Positions 1 through 9,547 of a stretch of 64,000 bases of DNA are shown here, in pieces. How positions within the stretch are numbered: the stretch's first letter is position 1; each line of letters opens with the position of its first letter. The stretch lies in the NCBI RefSeq assembly GCF_013359755.1, contig NZ_JABMCJ010000093.1:248001-312000 (forward strand), written 5' to 3'. The DNA comes from Tardiphaga robiniae. GTDB taxonomy: Bacteria; Pseudomonadota; Alphaproteobacteria; Rhizobiales; Xanthobacteraceae. A program made the position numbers and the translations under genes. The notes under the pieces were generated by a model. It had not been told where the DNA came from. It saw nothing but the letters and a program-made list of their open reading frames with translations, and made no database searches.

Positions 1-1143
1 TATCTGCCGAAGCCATTCGATCTGAAGGAATTGATCGCCATCGTCGGTCGCGCGCTGTCCGAGCCGAAGGAGCGTGTCGCAAGCCACGCCGATGACGGCG
101 AGTTCGACTCGATCCCGCTGGTCGGCCGTTCACCGGCGATGCAGGAAATCTACCGCGTCCTCGCCCGCCTGATGCAGACCGATCTGACGGTGATGATCTC
201 CGGCGAGTCCGGCACCGGCAAGGAACTGGTGGCCCGCGCGCTGCACGACTACGGCAAGCGCCGCAACGGCCCGTTCGTTGCGGTCAACATGGCGGCGATC
301 CCGCGCGATCTTATCGAGTCCGAATTGTTCGGCCACGAGCGCGGCGCCTTCACCGGCGCCAATGCCCGCGCCACCGGCCGCTTCGAGCAGGCTGAAGGGG
401 GCACGCTGTTCCTGGACGAAATCGGCGACATGCCGATGGAGGCCCAGACCCGTTTGCTGCGCGTGTTGCAGCAGGGCGAATACACGACCGTTGGCGGCCG
501 CACGCCGATCAAGACCGACGTGCGTATCGTCGCCGCCTCCAACAAGGATCTGCGTATCCTGATCCAGCAGGGCCTGTTCCGCGAGGATCTGTTCTTCCGC
601 CTCAACGTCGTGCCGCTGCGCCTGCCGCCGCTGCGCGAGCGCATCGAGGATCTGCCCGATCTGATCCGCCACTTCTTTGCACTCGCGGAGAAGGACGGCC
701 TGCCGCCGAAGAAGCTCGACGCCTTGGCGCTCGAGCGCATGAAGCAGCATCGCTGGCCGGGCAACGTTCGCGAACTGGAAAACCTCGCGCGCCGTCTGGC
801 AGCACTCTATCCGCAGGATGTCATTACCGGCTCGGTGATCGACGGCGAACTGGCGCCGCCCGCTGTGGCCTCGGGTGGTAGTGCGCCGACCGGCGTGGAT
901 AATCTCGGTGGTGCCGTCGAGGTCTATCTGTCCTCGCACTTCTCCGGCTTCCCGAACGGCGTGCCGCCGCCGGGTCTCTATCACCGCATTCTCCGCGAGA
1001 TCGAGGTGCCGCTGCTGACCGCAGCACTGGCCGCGACCCGAGGCAACCAGATTCGCGCTGCGGATCTGCTCGGCCTCAACCGCAACACGCTGCGGAAGAA
1101 AATTCGCGATCTCGACATTCAGGTCTATCGAACCGGCGGCTGA
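1..1143 (+). CDS. ntrC: Nitrogen regulation response regulator NtrC (5' truncated by window)
   Basis: Sigma-54 activator of nitrogen-assimilation genes, phosphorylated by NtrB. The frame is open from base 1: the first residues ([12 protein letters not shown]) are the end of a receiver domain, so the start lies outside the window. An AAA+ domain follows with Walker A GESGTGKE, the sigma-54 contact loop GAFTGA and a Walker B-type LFLDEIGDM. The C-terminus is a Fis-type helix-turn-helix ([17 protein letters not shown]). The ntrYX pair lies directly downstream, the usual order in Rhizobiales (ntrB-ntrC-ntrY-ntrX). NtrB and most of the receiver domain are not visible here. Confidence 0.96.
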   Translation, partial: YLPKPFDLKELIAIVGRALSEPKERVASHADDGEFDSIPLVGRSPAMQEIYRVLARLMQTDLTVMISGESGTGKELVARALHDYGKRRNGPFVAVNMAAIPRDLIESELFGHERGAFTGANARATGRFEQAEGGTLFLDEIGDMPMEAQTRLLRVLQQGEYTTVGGRTPIKTDVRIVAASNKDLRILIQQGLFREDLFFRLNVVPLRLPPLRERIEDLPDLIRHFFALAEKDGLPPKKLDALALERMKQHRWPGNVRELENLARRLAALYPQDVITGSVIDGELAPPAVASGGSAPTGVDNLGGAVEVYLSSHFSGFPNGVPPPGLYHRILREIEVPLLTAALAATRGNQIRAADLLGLNRNTLRKKIRDLDIQVYRTGG

Positions 1144-1190
1144 TCCCAGCAGCGAGATCGAGCAATTCCAGGGTTTGAGACGCAAAAACA

Positions 1191-1219
1191 AACGAAAACG
1201 CAGGGTATGCGTTTTCGTT
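1191..1219. repeat. Perfect 12-bp inverted repeat between ntrC and ntrY
   Basis: AACGAAAACGCA at 1191-1202 is the exact reverse complement of TGCGTTTTCGTT at 1208-1219, with a 5-base loop. It lies 48 bp after the ntrC stop. No T-run follows, so it is not a clear intrinsic terminator. It could attenuate read-through from ntrBC into ntrYX, stabilise a 3' end, or be a dispersed palindromic repeat. Confidence 0.7.
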
Positions 1220-1335
1220 GGCTGGTCTGCGCCGTGGATTTGTCGTAATTGGGCAACATTGTTGTATGATTGCATCAGTGCGGTCCGGGCTGTCTCCGGC
1301 AGCCGCACGGCGTCCACGCTCACCACATTGTCGGA

Positions 1336-3621
1336 ATGACCAGCGCAGACACGTCGGCTACAGCCTATGAACCGTCGATGGCGGAGCCGCGCAGGTGGAC
1401 CCTGCGGCGGCTGTTCGTGCCATTGGCCGTTGGCTTGGCACTCCTGTCGTCATGCCTGACCTTCCTCGTCCTGAATGGCCTCACGCCGATCGCGCCGACC
1501 CATCAGGTCGTCGTTACCTTCCTGCTGATCAATGCCGCCAGCGTCCTCCTGCTGGTCCTGATCATTGCGCGGGAGATCTGGAAGGTTGTCCAGGCGCGTC
1601 GCAGGGGCAGGGCGGCGGCCCGGCTACATGTGCAGATCGTCAGCCTGTTCTCGGTGATCGCCGTGCTTCCGGCGGTACTCGTTTCGATCGTCGCCAATGT
1701 GACCCTCGACCGCGGCCTCGATCGGCTGTTCTCCGGCCCAACCAAGGCGGTCATCAACAATTCGCTCGTGATTGCCAGCGCCTATCTGCACGAGCACGGC
1801 CAATTGATTGGCGGTGATATCCTCGGTATGGCCGACGATCTCGCGCGCATCCAACCGCTTTTCTATCAGGACCGCGGTACGTTCCGTTCGTTGATGCTGG
1901 CAAATGCAACCGCGCGCAATCTGCCGGGCGCCATGTTGATCGACAAGGATCGCAACGTCATCGAACCCGACCAGCCCGGCATCAAACAGGAATTCTCACC
2001 GCCGCCGGCAGACTTCCTCGTCAATGTCAGCGCGTCCGAGCCGGCCATCGCTGTAATCCCCGAGGGAAATTACGTCGCCGCCGTGATCCGGTTGCGAGCG
2101 TTCGACAATATGTTCCTCTATGTCGCCCGCAAGCTCGATCCGCGCGTGGTCGCGCAGATGAACCAGAGCCAGGCTGGCGCAGCCGAATATGCCGAACTGG
2201 AATCGCGCAGGCTCGGCATTCAGGTCGCCTTCGCGCTGATGTTCACCGTGATCGCACTGACGGTGCTGATGTCCGCCGTGCTGATCGGCCTGAATTTCGC
2301 CAACTGGCTGGTGGCGCCGATCCGCCGCCTGATGGGCGCTGCGAACATGGTCTCGACCGGTGATCTTCATGTCCAGGTACCGGTGATCCAGTCCGAGGGC
2401 GATCTCGCTCATCTCGGCGAGACTTTCAACAAGATGACGCAGGAGCTGCGCACCCAGCGTGACGAACTGGTCAGCGCCAGCGACGTCATCGACAGTCGCC
2501 GCCGTTTCATCGAGGCCGTGTTGTCATCGGCCAGCGCCGGCATCATCGGCGTCGATGGCTCGAACATGATCGGCATTCTCAACCGCTCGGCCGAGAAGCT
2601 GGTCGGACATTCGGAGTCCGAGACGCTGGGCCACCCGCTGCACGAGATCATTCCCGAGCTCGACGAATTGATGCAGACCGCACGCGAGGGATCGCAGCGG
2701 CTGGTGCAGGGACAGGTGACGATCACCCGCGACGGGCAGGAGCGCAATCTGTCGGTGCGCGTCAGCGCAGAACAGACCAGCCAGTCGCGCGATAGCTACA
2801 TCATCACCCTTGACGACATCACCGAACTCGTCTCGGCACAGCGCACCTCGGCCTGGGCCGACGTGGCGCGTCGCATCGCGCATGAGATCAAGAATCCGCT
2901 GACGCCGATCCAGCTCTCTGCCGAGCGCATCAAGCGCAAATTCGGCAAGGTGATCGTCGATGACAAGGCGATCTTCGAACAATGCACCGACACCATCGTC
3001 CGGCAGGTCGATGACATCAGGCGCATGGTCGACGAATTTTCGCGCTTTGCGCGCATGCCAAAGCCCGTGATCGAGGGTGAGGATGTCGCCGACACTGTGC
3101 GTCAGGCCGTATTCCTGATGCGCGTCGGTCACCCCGAGCTCGACATCTCCGCCGAGATCAAGGAAGAGCCGATGCGCGCGCGGTTCGATCGCCGGCTGAT
3201 CTCGCAGGCGCTCACCAATATCATCAAGAATGCGACAGAGGCGATCGAGGCCGTGCCGCCAGAAGAACTCGGCAAAGGTCGTATTGATGTCACAGCGTCG
3301 CGCGAGAACGACATGATATTGATCGACGTGATCGACAACGGCGTCGGTCTGCCGACTGTCAACAGGTCGCGTTTGCTCGAACCCTATGTCACGACTCGCG
3401 AGAAAGGCACTGGCCTCGGCCTCGCGATCGTCGGCAAGGTGCTCGAGGATCATGGTGGAGGCATCGAACTTGGCGACGCATCGAGTGTTCGTCCAGGACA
3501 GCGCGGTGCCTGGATGCGGCTGCGGTTTTCTATCTCTGGTCAGAAGGCTGACGCGGACAAGAGTGAACCGGAAGCCCCGCCTGATGACGAACCGAAGATC
3601 AAAACTGCTACCGGCAACTGA
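1336..3621 (+). CDS. ntrY: Nitrogen regulation sensor histidine kinase NtrY
   Basis: Membrane sensor kinase that phosphorylates NtrX; about 761 residues from the ATG chosen here. Hydrophobic segments lie near residues 20-70 and 85-115, then a periplasmic region, a further membrane segment (ALMFTVIALTVLMSAVLIGL), a HAMP linker, a PAS domain and a HisKA/HATPase core. The phosphoacceptor His is in RRIAHEIKNPLTPIQ and the ATP-lid region has EKGTGLGLAIVGK. An upstream in-frame TTG at 1270 is possible but would add 22 residues of uncharacteristic composition; ATG 1378 is another option. NtrX starts 31 bp downstream, so the two are probably co-transcribed. Confidence 0.95.
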   Translation: MTSADTSATAYEPSMAEPRRWTLRRLFVPLAVGLALLSSCLTFLVLNGLTPIAPTHQVVVTFLLINAASVLLLVLIIAREIWKVVQARRRGRAAARLHVQIVSLFSVIAVLPAVLVSIVANVTLDRGLDRLFSGPTKAVINNSLVIASAYLHEHGQLIGGDILGMADDLARIQPLFYQDRGTFRSLMLANATARNLPGAMLIDKDRNVIEPDQPGIKQEFSPPPADFLVNVSASEPAIAVIPEGNYVAAVIRLRAFDNMFLYVARKLDPRVVAQMNQSQAGAAEYAELESRRLGIQVAFALMFTVIALTVLMSAVLIGLNFANWLVAPIRRLMGAANMVSTGDLHVQVPVIQSEGDLAHLGETFNKMTQELRTQRDELVSASDVIDSRRRFIEAVLSSASAGIIGVDGSNMIGILNRSAEKLVGHSESETLGHPLHEIIPELDELMQTAREGSQRLVQGQVTITRDGQERNLSVRVSAEQTSQSRDSYIITLDDITELVSAQRTSAWADVARRIAHEIKNPLTPIQLSAERIKRKFGKVIVDDKAIFEQCTDTIVRQVDDIRRMVDEFSRFARMPKPVIEGEDVADTVRQAVFLMRVGHPELDISAEIKEEPMRARFDRRLISQALTNIIKNATEAIEAVPPEELGKGRIDVTASRENDMILIDVIDNGVGLPTVNRSRLLEPYVTTREKGTGLGLAIVGKVLEDHGGGIELGDASSVRPGQRGAWMRLRFSISGQKADADKSEPEAPPDDEPKIKTATGN

Positions 3622-3652
3622 CAAGATAAACGTGACCAGGATATTTTGACCC

Positions 3653-5023
3653 ATGGCAAATGACATTCTGATCGTCGACGACGAAGCCGATATTCGCGAT
3701 CTTGTTGCGGGCATTCTGGACGATGAGGGCTTCACCACCCGCACCGCACGAGACAGCGATTCCGCGCTCGCGGAAATCGCCAATCGCCGCCCCAACATGG
3801 TGTTTCTCGACATCTGGCTGCAGGGCAGCAAGCTCGACGGCCTGCAACTGCTCGAGCAGGTCAAACGCGACAATCCCGAATTGCCTGTGGTGATGATCTC
3901 AGGCCACGGCAATATCGAAACCGCTGTCGCGGCAATCAAGCGCGGCGCCTATGACTTCATCGAGAAGCCATTCAAGGCTGACCGGCTGATCCTTGTCGCG
4001 ACGCGCGCGCTGGAAACCTCGCGCCTGAAACGCGAAGTCAAGGAACTGAAGCAACTCGCACCGGTCGCCAATTCGCTGACGGGGCGCTCGGCCGCCATGA
4101 ACCAGCTGCGCCAGACCATCGATCGCGCCGCGAAGGCCAATAGCCGCATTCTGATCGTCGGCCCGTCGGGCGCCGGCAAGGAGCTCGCCGCGCGCACGCT
4201 GCACACGGCCTCTGCCCGCTCCACGGGGCCGTTCGTCGTCATCAACGCTGCGGCGATTACGCCGGAGCGCATGGAAGTCGAACTGTTCGGCATCGAACAG
4301 TCCAATGGCGAACAGGCGCGTAAGGCAGGAGCCCTAGAGGAGGCTCATGGTGGCACGCTATTCATCGACGAGATCGGCGATCTGCCGCGCGAGACCCAGA
4401 ACAAGATCCTGCGCGTGCTGGTCGATCAGACTTTCATGCGGGCAGGGGGAACCACCAAGGTCAATGTCGACGTCCGCATCATTTCGTCGACCGCGCGCAA
4501 TCTCGAAGAGGAAATCGCCGAAGGTCGTTTCCGTGAGGATCTCTATCATCGCCTCTCGGTAGTGCCGATCCGCGTGCCGCCGCTGTCCGAGCATCGCGAG
4601 GATATCCCGGAGCTGATCGAATATTTCATGGAGCAGATCTCCATCGCGACGGGCCTGCCGAAGCGGCAGATCGGCGAGGACGCCATGGCGGTCCTGCAAT
4701 CCCACGTTTGGCCCGGCAATATCCGCCAGCTTCGCAACAACGTCGAACGCGTCATGATCCTGGCCGGCGGCGGGCCGGAAGTGATCATCACCGCCGACAT
4801 GCTACCGCAGGACGTGGGCTCAATGGTGCCGTCGATGCCCACCAGCAACAATGGCGAGCACATCATGGGCCTGCCGCTGCGCGAAGCCCGCGAAGTGTTC
4901 GAACGCGATTATCTGATTGCGCAGATCAGCCGTTTTTCGGGTAATATCTCGCGCACCGCTGAATTCGTCGGCATGGAGCGCTCCGCCTTGCACCGCAAGC
5001 TCAAGGCGCTCGGCGTCGGCTAA
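3653..5023 (+). CDS. ntrX: Nitrogen regulation response regulator NtrX
   Basis: Partner regulator of NtrY, 456 residues. The receiver domain begins ILIVDDEADIRD, with the phosphoacceptor Asp in VFLDIWLQG. The AAA+ domain has Walker A GPSGAGKE and a FIDEIGDLP motif. The GAFTGA loop that contacts sigma-54 is missing; the region reads ELFGIEQSNGEQARKAG. This is typical of alphaproteobacterial NtrX and suggests it does not act as a classical sigma-54 activator. The C-terminus has a Fis-type HTH (RTAEFVGMERSALHRKLKALG). Confidence 0.95.
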   Translation: MANDILIVDDEADIRDLVAGILDDEGFTTRTARDSDSALAEIANRRPNMVFLDIWLQGSKLDGLQLLEQVKRDNPELPVVMISGHGNIETAVAAIKRGAYDFIEKPFKADRLILVATRALETSRLKREVKELKQLAPVANSLTGRSAAMNQLRQTIDRAAKANSRILIVGPSGAGKELAARTLHTASARSTGPFVVINAAAITPERMEVELFGIEQSNGEQARKAGALEEAHGGTLFIDEIGDLPRETQNKILRVLVDQTFMRAGGTTKVNVDVRIISSTARNLEEEIAEGRFREDLYHRLSVVPIRVPPLSEHREDIPELIEYFMEQISIATGLPKRQIGEDAMAVLQSHVWPGNIRQLRNNVERVMILAGGGPEVIITADMLPQDVGSMVPSMPTSNNGEHIMGLPLREAREVFERDYLIAQISRFSGNISRTAEFVGMERSALHRKLKALGVG

Positions 5024-5063
5024 ATCACTCACCTCAAGTTTCAACTCAAGCCTCGGAACGAAC

Positions 5064-5921
5064 ATGTCGCGCATCGCCTATGTGAATGGTCAATACGTCA
5101 ACCTGCGCGATGCCGCCGTGAACGTCGAGGACCGTGGCTATCAGTTCGCCGATGGCATTTACGAGGTCTGCGAGATCATCGGCGGCAAGATGGTCGACTT
5201 TCCCCGCCATATTGCGCGCATGCAGCGCTCCTTGCGGGAGCTGCGCATCGCCGAGGCCATGCCGCTGACATCGCTCAAGGTGGTGATGCAGGAAGTGATT
5301 CGCCGCAACCGCATCAATTACGGCATCGTCTATCTGCAGATCAGCCGCGGCGTCGCCCATCGCGATCACGGATTTCCGTCGCCGGACGTGAAACCCAGCG
5401 TCGTCGTGACGGCGAAATCACTCAACTTCGCCAAGAACCAGGCGACTGCTGCCAAGGGCGTGAAGGTCATCACCACGGCGGAGAATCGCTGGCCGCGCGT
5501 CGACATCAAGACTGTCGGCCTGCTGCCCAATGTGCTGGCGCGACAGGAAGCCCGCGACAAGGGCGCCTATGAAGCCTGGTATGTCGACGCCGACGGTTTC
5601 GTCACCGAGGGTGCGTCGTGCAACGCCTGGATCGTCACCAAGGACGGCAAGGTGGTGACGCGCACGGCCGCGTCAGGCATTCTCGCAGGCATCACCCGCG
5701 CCGTACTGATCGAGGTTCTGGCTTCGATGCAGCTCAAGCTGGAAGAGCGGAACTTCACACCGGCAGAGGCTTATGACGCCGCGGAAGCCTTCGTCTCGTC
5801 GGCGAGTCAGATCGTGATGCCGGTCATCAATATCGACGGCAAACCGATCGGTGACGGCAAGCCTGGTGGTATCGCGACGCGCCTGAGGCAGGAATTCCAT
5901 AAATTCGCAGCGATTTCATAA
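5064..5921 (+). CDS. dat: D-amino acid aminotransferase-like PLP enzyme (class IV)
   Basis: Fold-type IV PLP aminotransferase, 285 residues, normal length for the family. The PLP lysine is probably K149 in RVDIKTVGLLPNV, and the conserved VTEGASCNAW motif follows. Family members interconvert D-amino acids (D-Ala/D-Glu) or branched-chain amino acids; the N-terminus (FADGIYEVCEI) favours the D-amino acid type, but substrate is inferred. ATG 5064 is chosen because the open frame upstream of it overlaps the 3' end of ntrX. It lies in the ntrYX-dat-hfq-hflX arrangement common in this order. Confidence 0.9.
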   Translation: MSRIAYVNGQYVNLRDAAVNVEDRGYQFADGIYEVCEIIGGKMVDFPRHIARMQRSLRELRIAEAMPLTSLKVVMQEVIRRNRINYGIVYLQISRGVAHRDHGFPSPDVKPSVVVTAKSLNFAKNQATAAKGVKVITTAENRWPRVDIKTVGLLPNVLARQEARDKGAYEAWYVDADGFVTEGASCNAWIVTKDGKVVTRTAASGILAGITRAVLIEVLASMQLKLEERNFTPAEAYDAAEAFVSSASQIVMPVINIDGKPIGDGKPGGIATRLRQEFHKFAAIS

Positions 5922-6108
5922 AATTTGCCGCGCTTTCAGGCACCAATTCCGCGTTCCGGCTTGCCTAAAAAGCGCGCCTGCCGTCTAATCATGTCGTCGC
6001 GCTCCCGGAGGGGGATCTCAGGGGAAAGTGCGGCAGCTTGGTAAGGCCCCGGAGAGGGCTGCGCCGGGTTCAAAAAAAGCAACAAAACAGACTGCGGGAT
6101 TAAAAAAA

Positions 6109-6354
6109 ATGGCGGCAGACCGCGCACAGAATCTACAGGACACCTTCCTCAACCACGTACGCAAGACCAAGACTCCGCTCACGATCTTTCTGGTGAACGG
6201 CGTCAAATTGCAGGGCATTGTCACCTGGTTCGATAATTTCTGTCTTCTGCTCCGGCGCGACGGACACTCGCAGCTGGTGTATAAGCATGCGATCTCGACC
6301 ATCATGCCGGGCGCACCGATTCAGCTTTTTGAGGGTGGCGAGGATCCGGCTTGA
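6109..6354 (+). CDS. hfq: RNA chaperone Hfq
   Basis: Sm-like hexameric RNA-binding protein that mediates sRNA-mRNA pairing; 81 residues. Sm1 ([18 protein letters not shown]) and Sm2 (YKHAISTI) are intact and the sequence is near the Rhizobiales consensus. The canonical protein starts [11 protein letters not shown] at ATG 6109. An in-frame GTG at 6028 would add 27 Lys/Ala-rich residues and is less likely. hflX begins 23 bp downstream. Confidence 0.97.
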   Translation: MAADRAQNLQDTFLNHVRKTKTPLTIFLVNGVKLQGIVTWFDNFCLLLRRDGHSQLVYKHAISTIMPGAPIQLFEGGEDPA

Positions 6355-6377
6355 GCGAACTCTTGAGAGACGCTTGA

Positions 6378-7769
6378 TTGGAATTTCGTAGCTTCGAAGG
6401 CAATGCTGCCGACCGACCCTCGGCCAGCAGCGAATCGACCGGCCGCGTTCTCGTGGTCGGTCCTTACCTGCGCGAACGGCGGGGCGACGCCGACGCGCAA
6501 GCCTATTCTCATGTCCGCGATACGGAAGCCCGGCTCGAAGAGGCGGTCGGTCTCGCACGCGCCATCGACCTCACCGTGGTCGAGGCCGTCGCCGCGCCGC
6601 TGAGCCAGATCCGCCCGGCCACCTATCTCGGCAAGGGCAAGGTCGAGGAGATCGCCGGCCTGATCGCGGCGAACGAGATCGGCATCGTGGTGATGGATTG
6701 CGCGCTGTCGCCGATCCAGCAGCGCAATCTCGAAAAGGAACTGAAGGCCAAGGTGCTCGACCGTACCGGTCTCATCCTTGAAATCTTCGGCCGCCGTGCC
6801 AAGACCAAGGAAGGCACGCTGCAGGTTGAGCTCGCGCATCTCAATTATCAGCGCAGCCGTCTCGTCCGCTCATGGACCCATCTCGAGCGCCAGCGCGGCG
6901 GCTTTGGCTTTATGGGCGGCCCCGGCGAAACCCAGATCGAGGCGGATCGCCGCATGATCGGCGACCGCATCGCGCGGCTCGAAGCCGATCTGAAGAAGGT
7001 CCAGGCGACGCGGCGCCTGCATCGCGCCGGCCGCCAGCGCGTGCCGTATCGCGTTGTTGCGCTGGTCGGTTACACCAATGCCGGCAAGTCGACGCTGTTC
7101 AACCGGCTGACGCGCGCCGACGTGCAGGCCGAGGACATGTTGTTCGCGACCCTCGATCCGACGCTGCGCGCGCTGACGCTGCCGCATGGCGGCAAGGCCA
7201 TGCTGTCGGACACGGTGGGCTTCATCTCCAACCTGCCGACCCAGCTCGTAGCCGCGTTTCGCGCGACGCTGGAAGAGGTACTGGAAGCCGACATCATTCT
7301 CCATGTCCGCGACATCTCGCATGAGGATGCGGAAGCGCAGCAAAGCGACGTCGACAACGTGCTGCGCAAGCTCGGCATCGATACGGATGCAACAGCGCGC
7401 ATTCTCGAAGTCTGGAACAAGATCGATCGTTTCCCTCCGGAGGAGCGCGAGAACCTCGCCAATATCGCGGCGCGGCGGCCGCTGGACAAGCCGTGCTTCA
7501 TGGTCTCAGCCGAAACCGGCGAGGGCATCGACGATCTGCTCGCTGCCATCGAAACACGGCTCGCCGCCAGCCGCATCACGCTGGATCTGTCGATCGACGC
7601 TGCGGACGGCGCTGGCGTGAGCTGGCTGCATCGCAATGCGGAAGTACTGGTGAAAGAACTGCACGACGGCCATTTCGACATGGTGGTGCGTGTCGATGAG
7701 ACCAAACGCGATATCGTCATGAGTCGGTTCAGTGCGGTGCTGCATCCGGTCGTGGATCTGAGTGCCTGA
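6378..7769 (+). CDS. hflX: Ribosome-associated GTPase HflX
   Basis: GTPase that binds the 50S subunit and can split stalled ribosomes. From a TTG start it has 463 residues. The HflX N-terminal domain is followed by the linker motif GPGETQIE (181-188), the G1 loop GYTNAGKST (231-239), the G3 region DTVGFISNLP and G4 NKID. The TTG is preferred because no ATG precedes the conserved N-terminus (TGRVLVVGPYLR). It follows hfq by 23 bp, the widely conserved hfq-hflX pairing. Confidence 0.95.
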   Translation: MEFRSFEGNAADRPSASSESTGRVLVVGPYLRERRGDADAQAYSHVRDTEARLEEAVGLARAIDLTVVEAVAAPLSQIRPATYLGKGKVEEIAGLIAANEIGIVVMDCALSPIQQRNLEKELKAKVLDRTGLILEIFGRRAKTKEGTLQVELAHLNYQRSRLVRSWTHLERQRGGFGFMGGPGETQIEADRRMIGDRIARLEADLKKVQATRRLHRAGRQRVPYRVVALVGYTNAGKSTLFNRLTRADVQAEDMLFATLDPTLRALTLPHGGKAMLSDTVGFISNLPTQLVAAFRATLEEVLEADIILHVRDISHEDAEAQQSDVDNVLRKLGIDTDATARILEVWNKIDRFPPEERENLANIAARRPLDKPCFMVSAETGEGIDDLLAAIETRLAASRITLDLSIDAADGAGVSWLHRNAEVLVKELHDGHFDMVVRVDETKRDIVMSRFSAVLHPVVDLSA

Positions 7770-7786
7770 CGAAACTCCGTTGTTGT

Positions 7787-8572
7787 TCAAGTGGCAGCTT
7801 TAAACGCCATGAACACTGCCATGCCGGCGATGACAGCGATGAGTGTCATCCGCAAAGCTCTCTGACTCATGCGATTCGCCAGCCGTGATCCAAGACCGGT
7901 ACCGATCCACAGCCCAATGATCAGACTTGCAATCGTGAGCCACGGCAGCTCTGTGCCCTGCTGCACATAGAGCAGGGCGGCCGGTAAAGTGACGGGCAGT
8001 GCTGTGACGGCAAGGCTAAGGGCCTGGGATTGATGCTGGGACACCTTCAGCAGGCCCGTCATCAAGGCGGTGATCGCAAGCCCGCCGCCGATCCCCAGAA
8101 ATCCCGACGACCAGCCCGCGACCGCGCCGATGGCAACGAGCGCTGACCCGCGTAACGACACCTCTTTCGCTTCGTCTGCAGTGCCTTCGAGCTTGGAATG
8201 TGACGGCCGACGGATGACGATCACTTCGAGAACCAGCAGATAGCCGACAAAAGTCCATTGCAGCGCGCGAGCAGAAACGGTTGTTGCGAGCAAGGCGCCA
8301 ACGCACCCGCCCACTGCAAATCCGATGGCCAGCCAGGCAAGCCAACGCGGCGGCACGTGATGGCCGCTGCGTTGATAGTTGCGGACGCCGGAAAGACTGG
8401 TGGGCACAACCTGCACGACGAGAGAAACGCCCTGGGCGACGTGCTGATCTTTGCCAAGCAGGAGCACCAGCAGCGGGACGAGGATTCCGCCACTGGTAAT
8501 ACCGAGCAAGCCGGACGCCATGCCGCCGACACCGCCCGCCAGAAGACCGCCGAGGACGTCAGTCAGTGTCAT
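7787..8572 (-). CDS. TSUP/TauE-SafE family membrane permease
   Basis: Polytopic inner-membrane protein of 261 residues with about eight hydrophobic segments and two repeated glycine-rich motifs (GGMASGLLGITSGGILVPLL and GWSSGFLGIGGGLAITALM). These are typical of the sulfite exporter TauE/SafE family (DUF81). Members move sulfite, sulfoacetate or other small organosulfur anions, but nothing here fixes the substrate. It converges on hflX with a 17-bp gap and may be co-oriented with mazG. Confidence 0.88.
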   Translation of the reverse strand: MTLTDVLGGLLAGGVGGMASGLLGITSGGILVPLLVLLLGKDQHVAQGVSLVVQVVPTSLSGVRNYQRSGHHVPPRWLAWLAIGFAVGGCVGALLATTVSARALQWTFVGYLLVLEVIVIRRPSHSKLEGTADEAKEVSLRGSALVAIGAVAGWSSGFLGIGGGLAITALMTGLLKVSQHQSQALSLAVTALPVTLPAALLYVQQGTELPWLTIASLIIGLWIGTGLGSRLANRMSQRALRMTLIAVIAGMAVFMAFKAAT

Positions 8573-8603
8573 CGTCGGTTTTTCCTTGGCGGTTGCGAGT
8601 CAT

Positions 8604-9428
8604 TCAATCCGCGATTTCGTTACCCTTCGCCTCATTCCACAGCGCATCCATCTCCTCGAGCGACGCCTCCTGCAGGGTCCGTCCCTTCGCCGCCAGCGCC
8701 TGTTCGATATAGCCAAAACGTCGCTCGAACTTCACGTTGGTGCCGCGTAGTGCGAGTTCGGGATCGGCGTCCACATGGCGCGCCAGATTGACCAGCGCGA
8801 ACATCAGGTCGCCGGTCTCGGCCGCCACCTCGGCGCGGTCGCCGCGATCGAGTGCGGCTTCGATCTCGTCGGCTTCCTCGCGGATTTTCGCCAGCACGGC
8901 ACGCGGATCATTCCAGTCGAAGCCGACGCTGGAGGCTTTTGTTTGCAGCTCCATGGCCTGGCTCAACGCGGGTTGCCCGGCCTTGACGCTGGCAAGGAAC
9001 GAGGAGGGCGGCGTGGCTTCAACGCCGCGCCGGGCGGCGCGTTCAGCCTTTTCCTCGGCCTTGATACGCCCCCACGTCCCCTTCACATCCGTCGGTGCGA
9101 TCTTTCCATCCTTGCCGGGAAACACATGCGGATGCCGGCGGATCATCTTGCGGGTGATCGCCTCCACGACGTCGCCGAACGCGAATGCGTTCTGCTCTTC
9201 GGCCATCCGGGCGTGGAACACCACCTGCAGCAGGAGATCGCCGAGTTCGTCGCAGAGGTCGTGGAGATCGTGCCGGGCGATGGCATCGGCGACCTCGTAG
9301 GCCTCCTCGATCGTATAGGGCGCGATACTCGCGAAATCCTGCTCCAGATCCCATGGGCACCCCGTCACGGGCGTGCGCAACTGGGCCATGATCTCGATCA
9401 GGCCGACGATATCGCGGGAAGGGGTCAT
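8604..9428 (-). CDS. mazG: Nucleoside triphosphate pyrophosphohydrolase MazG
   Basis: House-cleaning all-alpha NTP pyrophosphatase, 274 residues. It has two MazG repeats; the first contains PWDLEQDFASIAPYTIEEAYEV and ELGDLLLQVVFHARMAEE, the second the EExDEIEAAL-type and ETGDLMFALVNLARH motifs carrying the Mg-binding acidic residues. ATG 9428 is chosen because the family starts just before the GLIEIMAQLR helix; the open frame upstream to 9611 reads as non-coding. Confidence 0.95.
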   Translation of the reverse strand: MTPSRDIVGLIEIMAQLRTPVTGCPWDLEQDFASIAPYTIEEAYEVADAIARHDLHDLCDELGDLLLQVVFHARMAEEQNAFAFGDVVEAITRKMIRRHPHVFPGKDGKIAPTDVKGTWGRIKAEEKAERAARRGVEATPPSSFLASVKAGQPALSQAMELQTKASSVGFDWNDPRAVLAKIREEADEIEAALDRGDRAEVAAETGDLMFALVNLARHVDADPELALRGTNVKFERRFGYIEQALAAKGRTLQEASLEEMDALWNEAKGNEIAD

Positions 9429-9547
9429 GAGGCACCACGGTTCACAGCAGGAGCCTTTGCTATGCCGCAGGACGGCGGCGTGGCCCAGCGGAAATGCCCG
9501 GTTTTGCCTGTCTTTCACACAGGGCTGCAGAGTGCTATCTGCAGCCG

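Noticed and set aside
2524-3939. 471-codon open frame on the minus strand
   Set aside because: Shadow of ntrY and the start of ntrX.
9429-9547. preQ1 riboswitch upstream of queC
   Set aside because: The interval is short and I could not find the small pseudoknot pattern; the sequence also overlaps the mazG upstream region.
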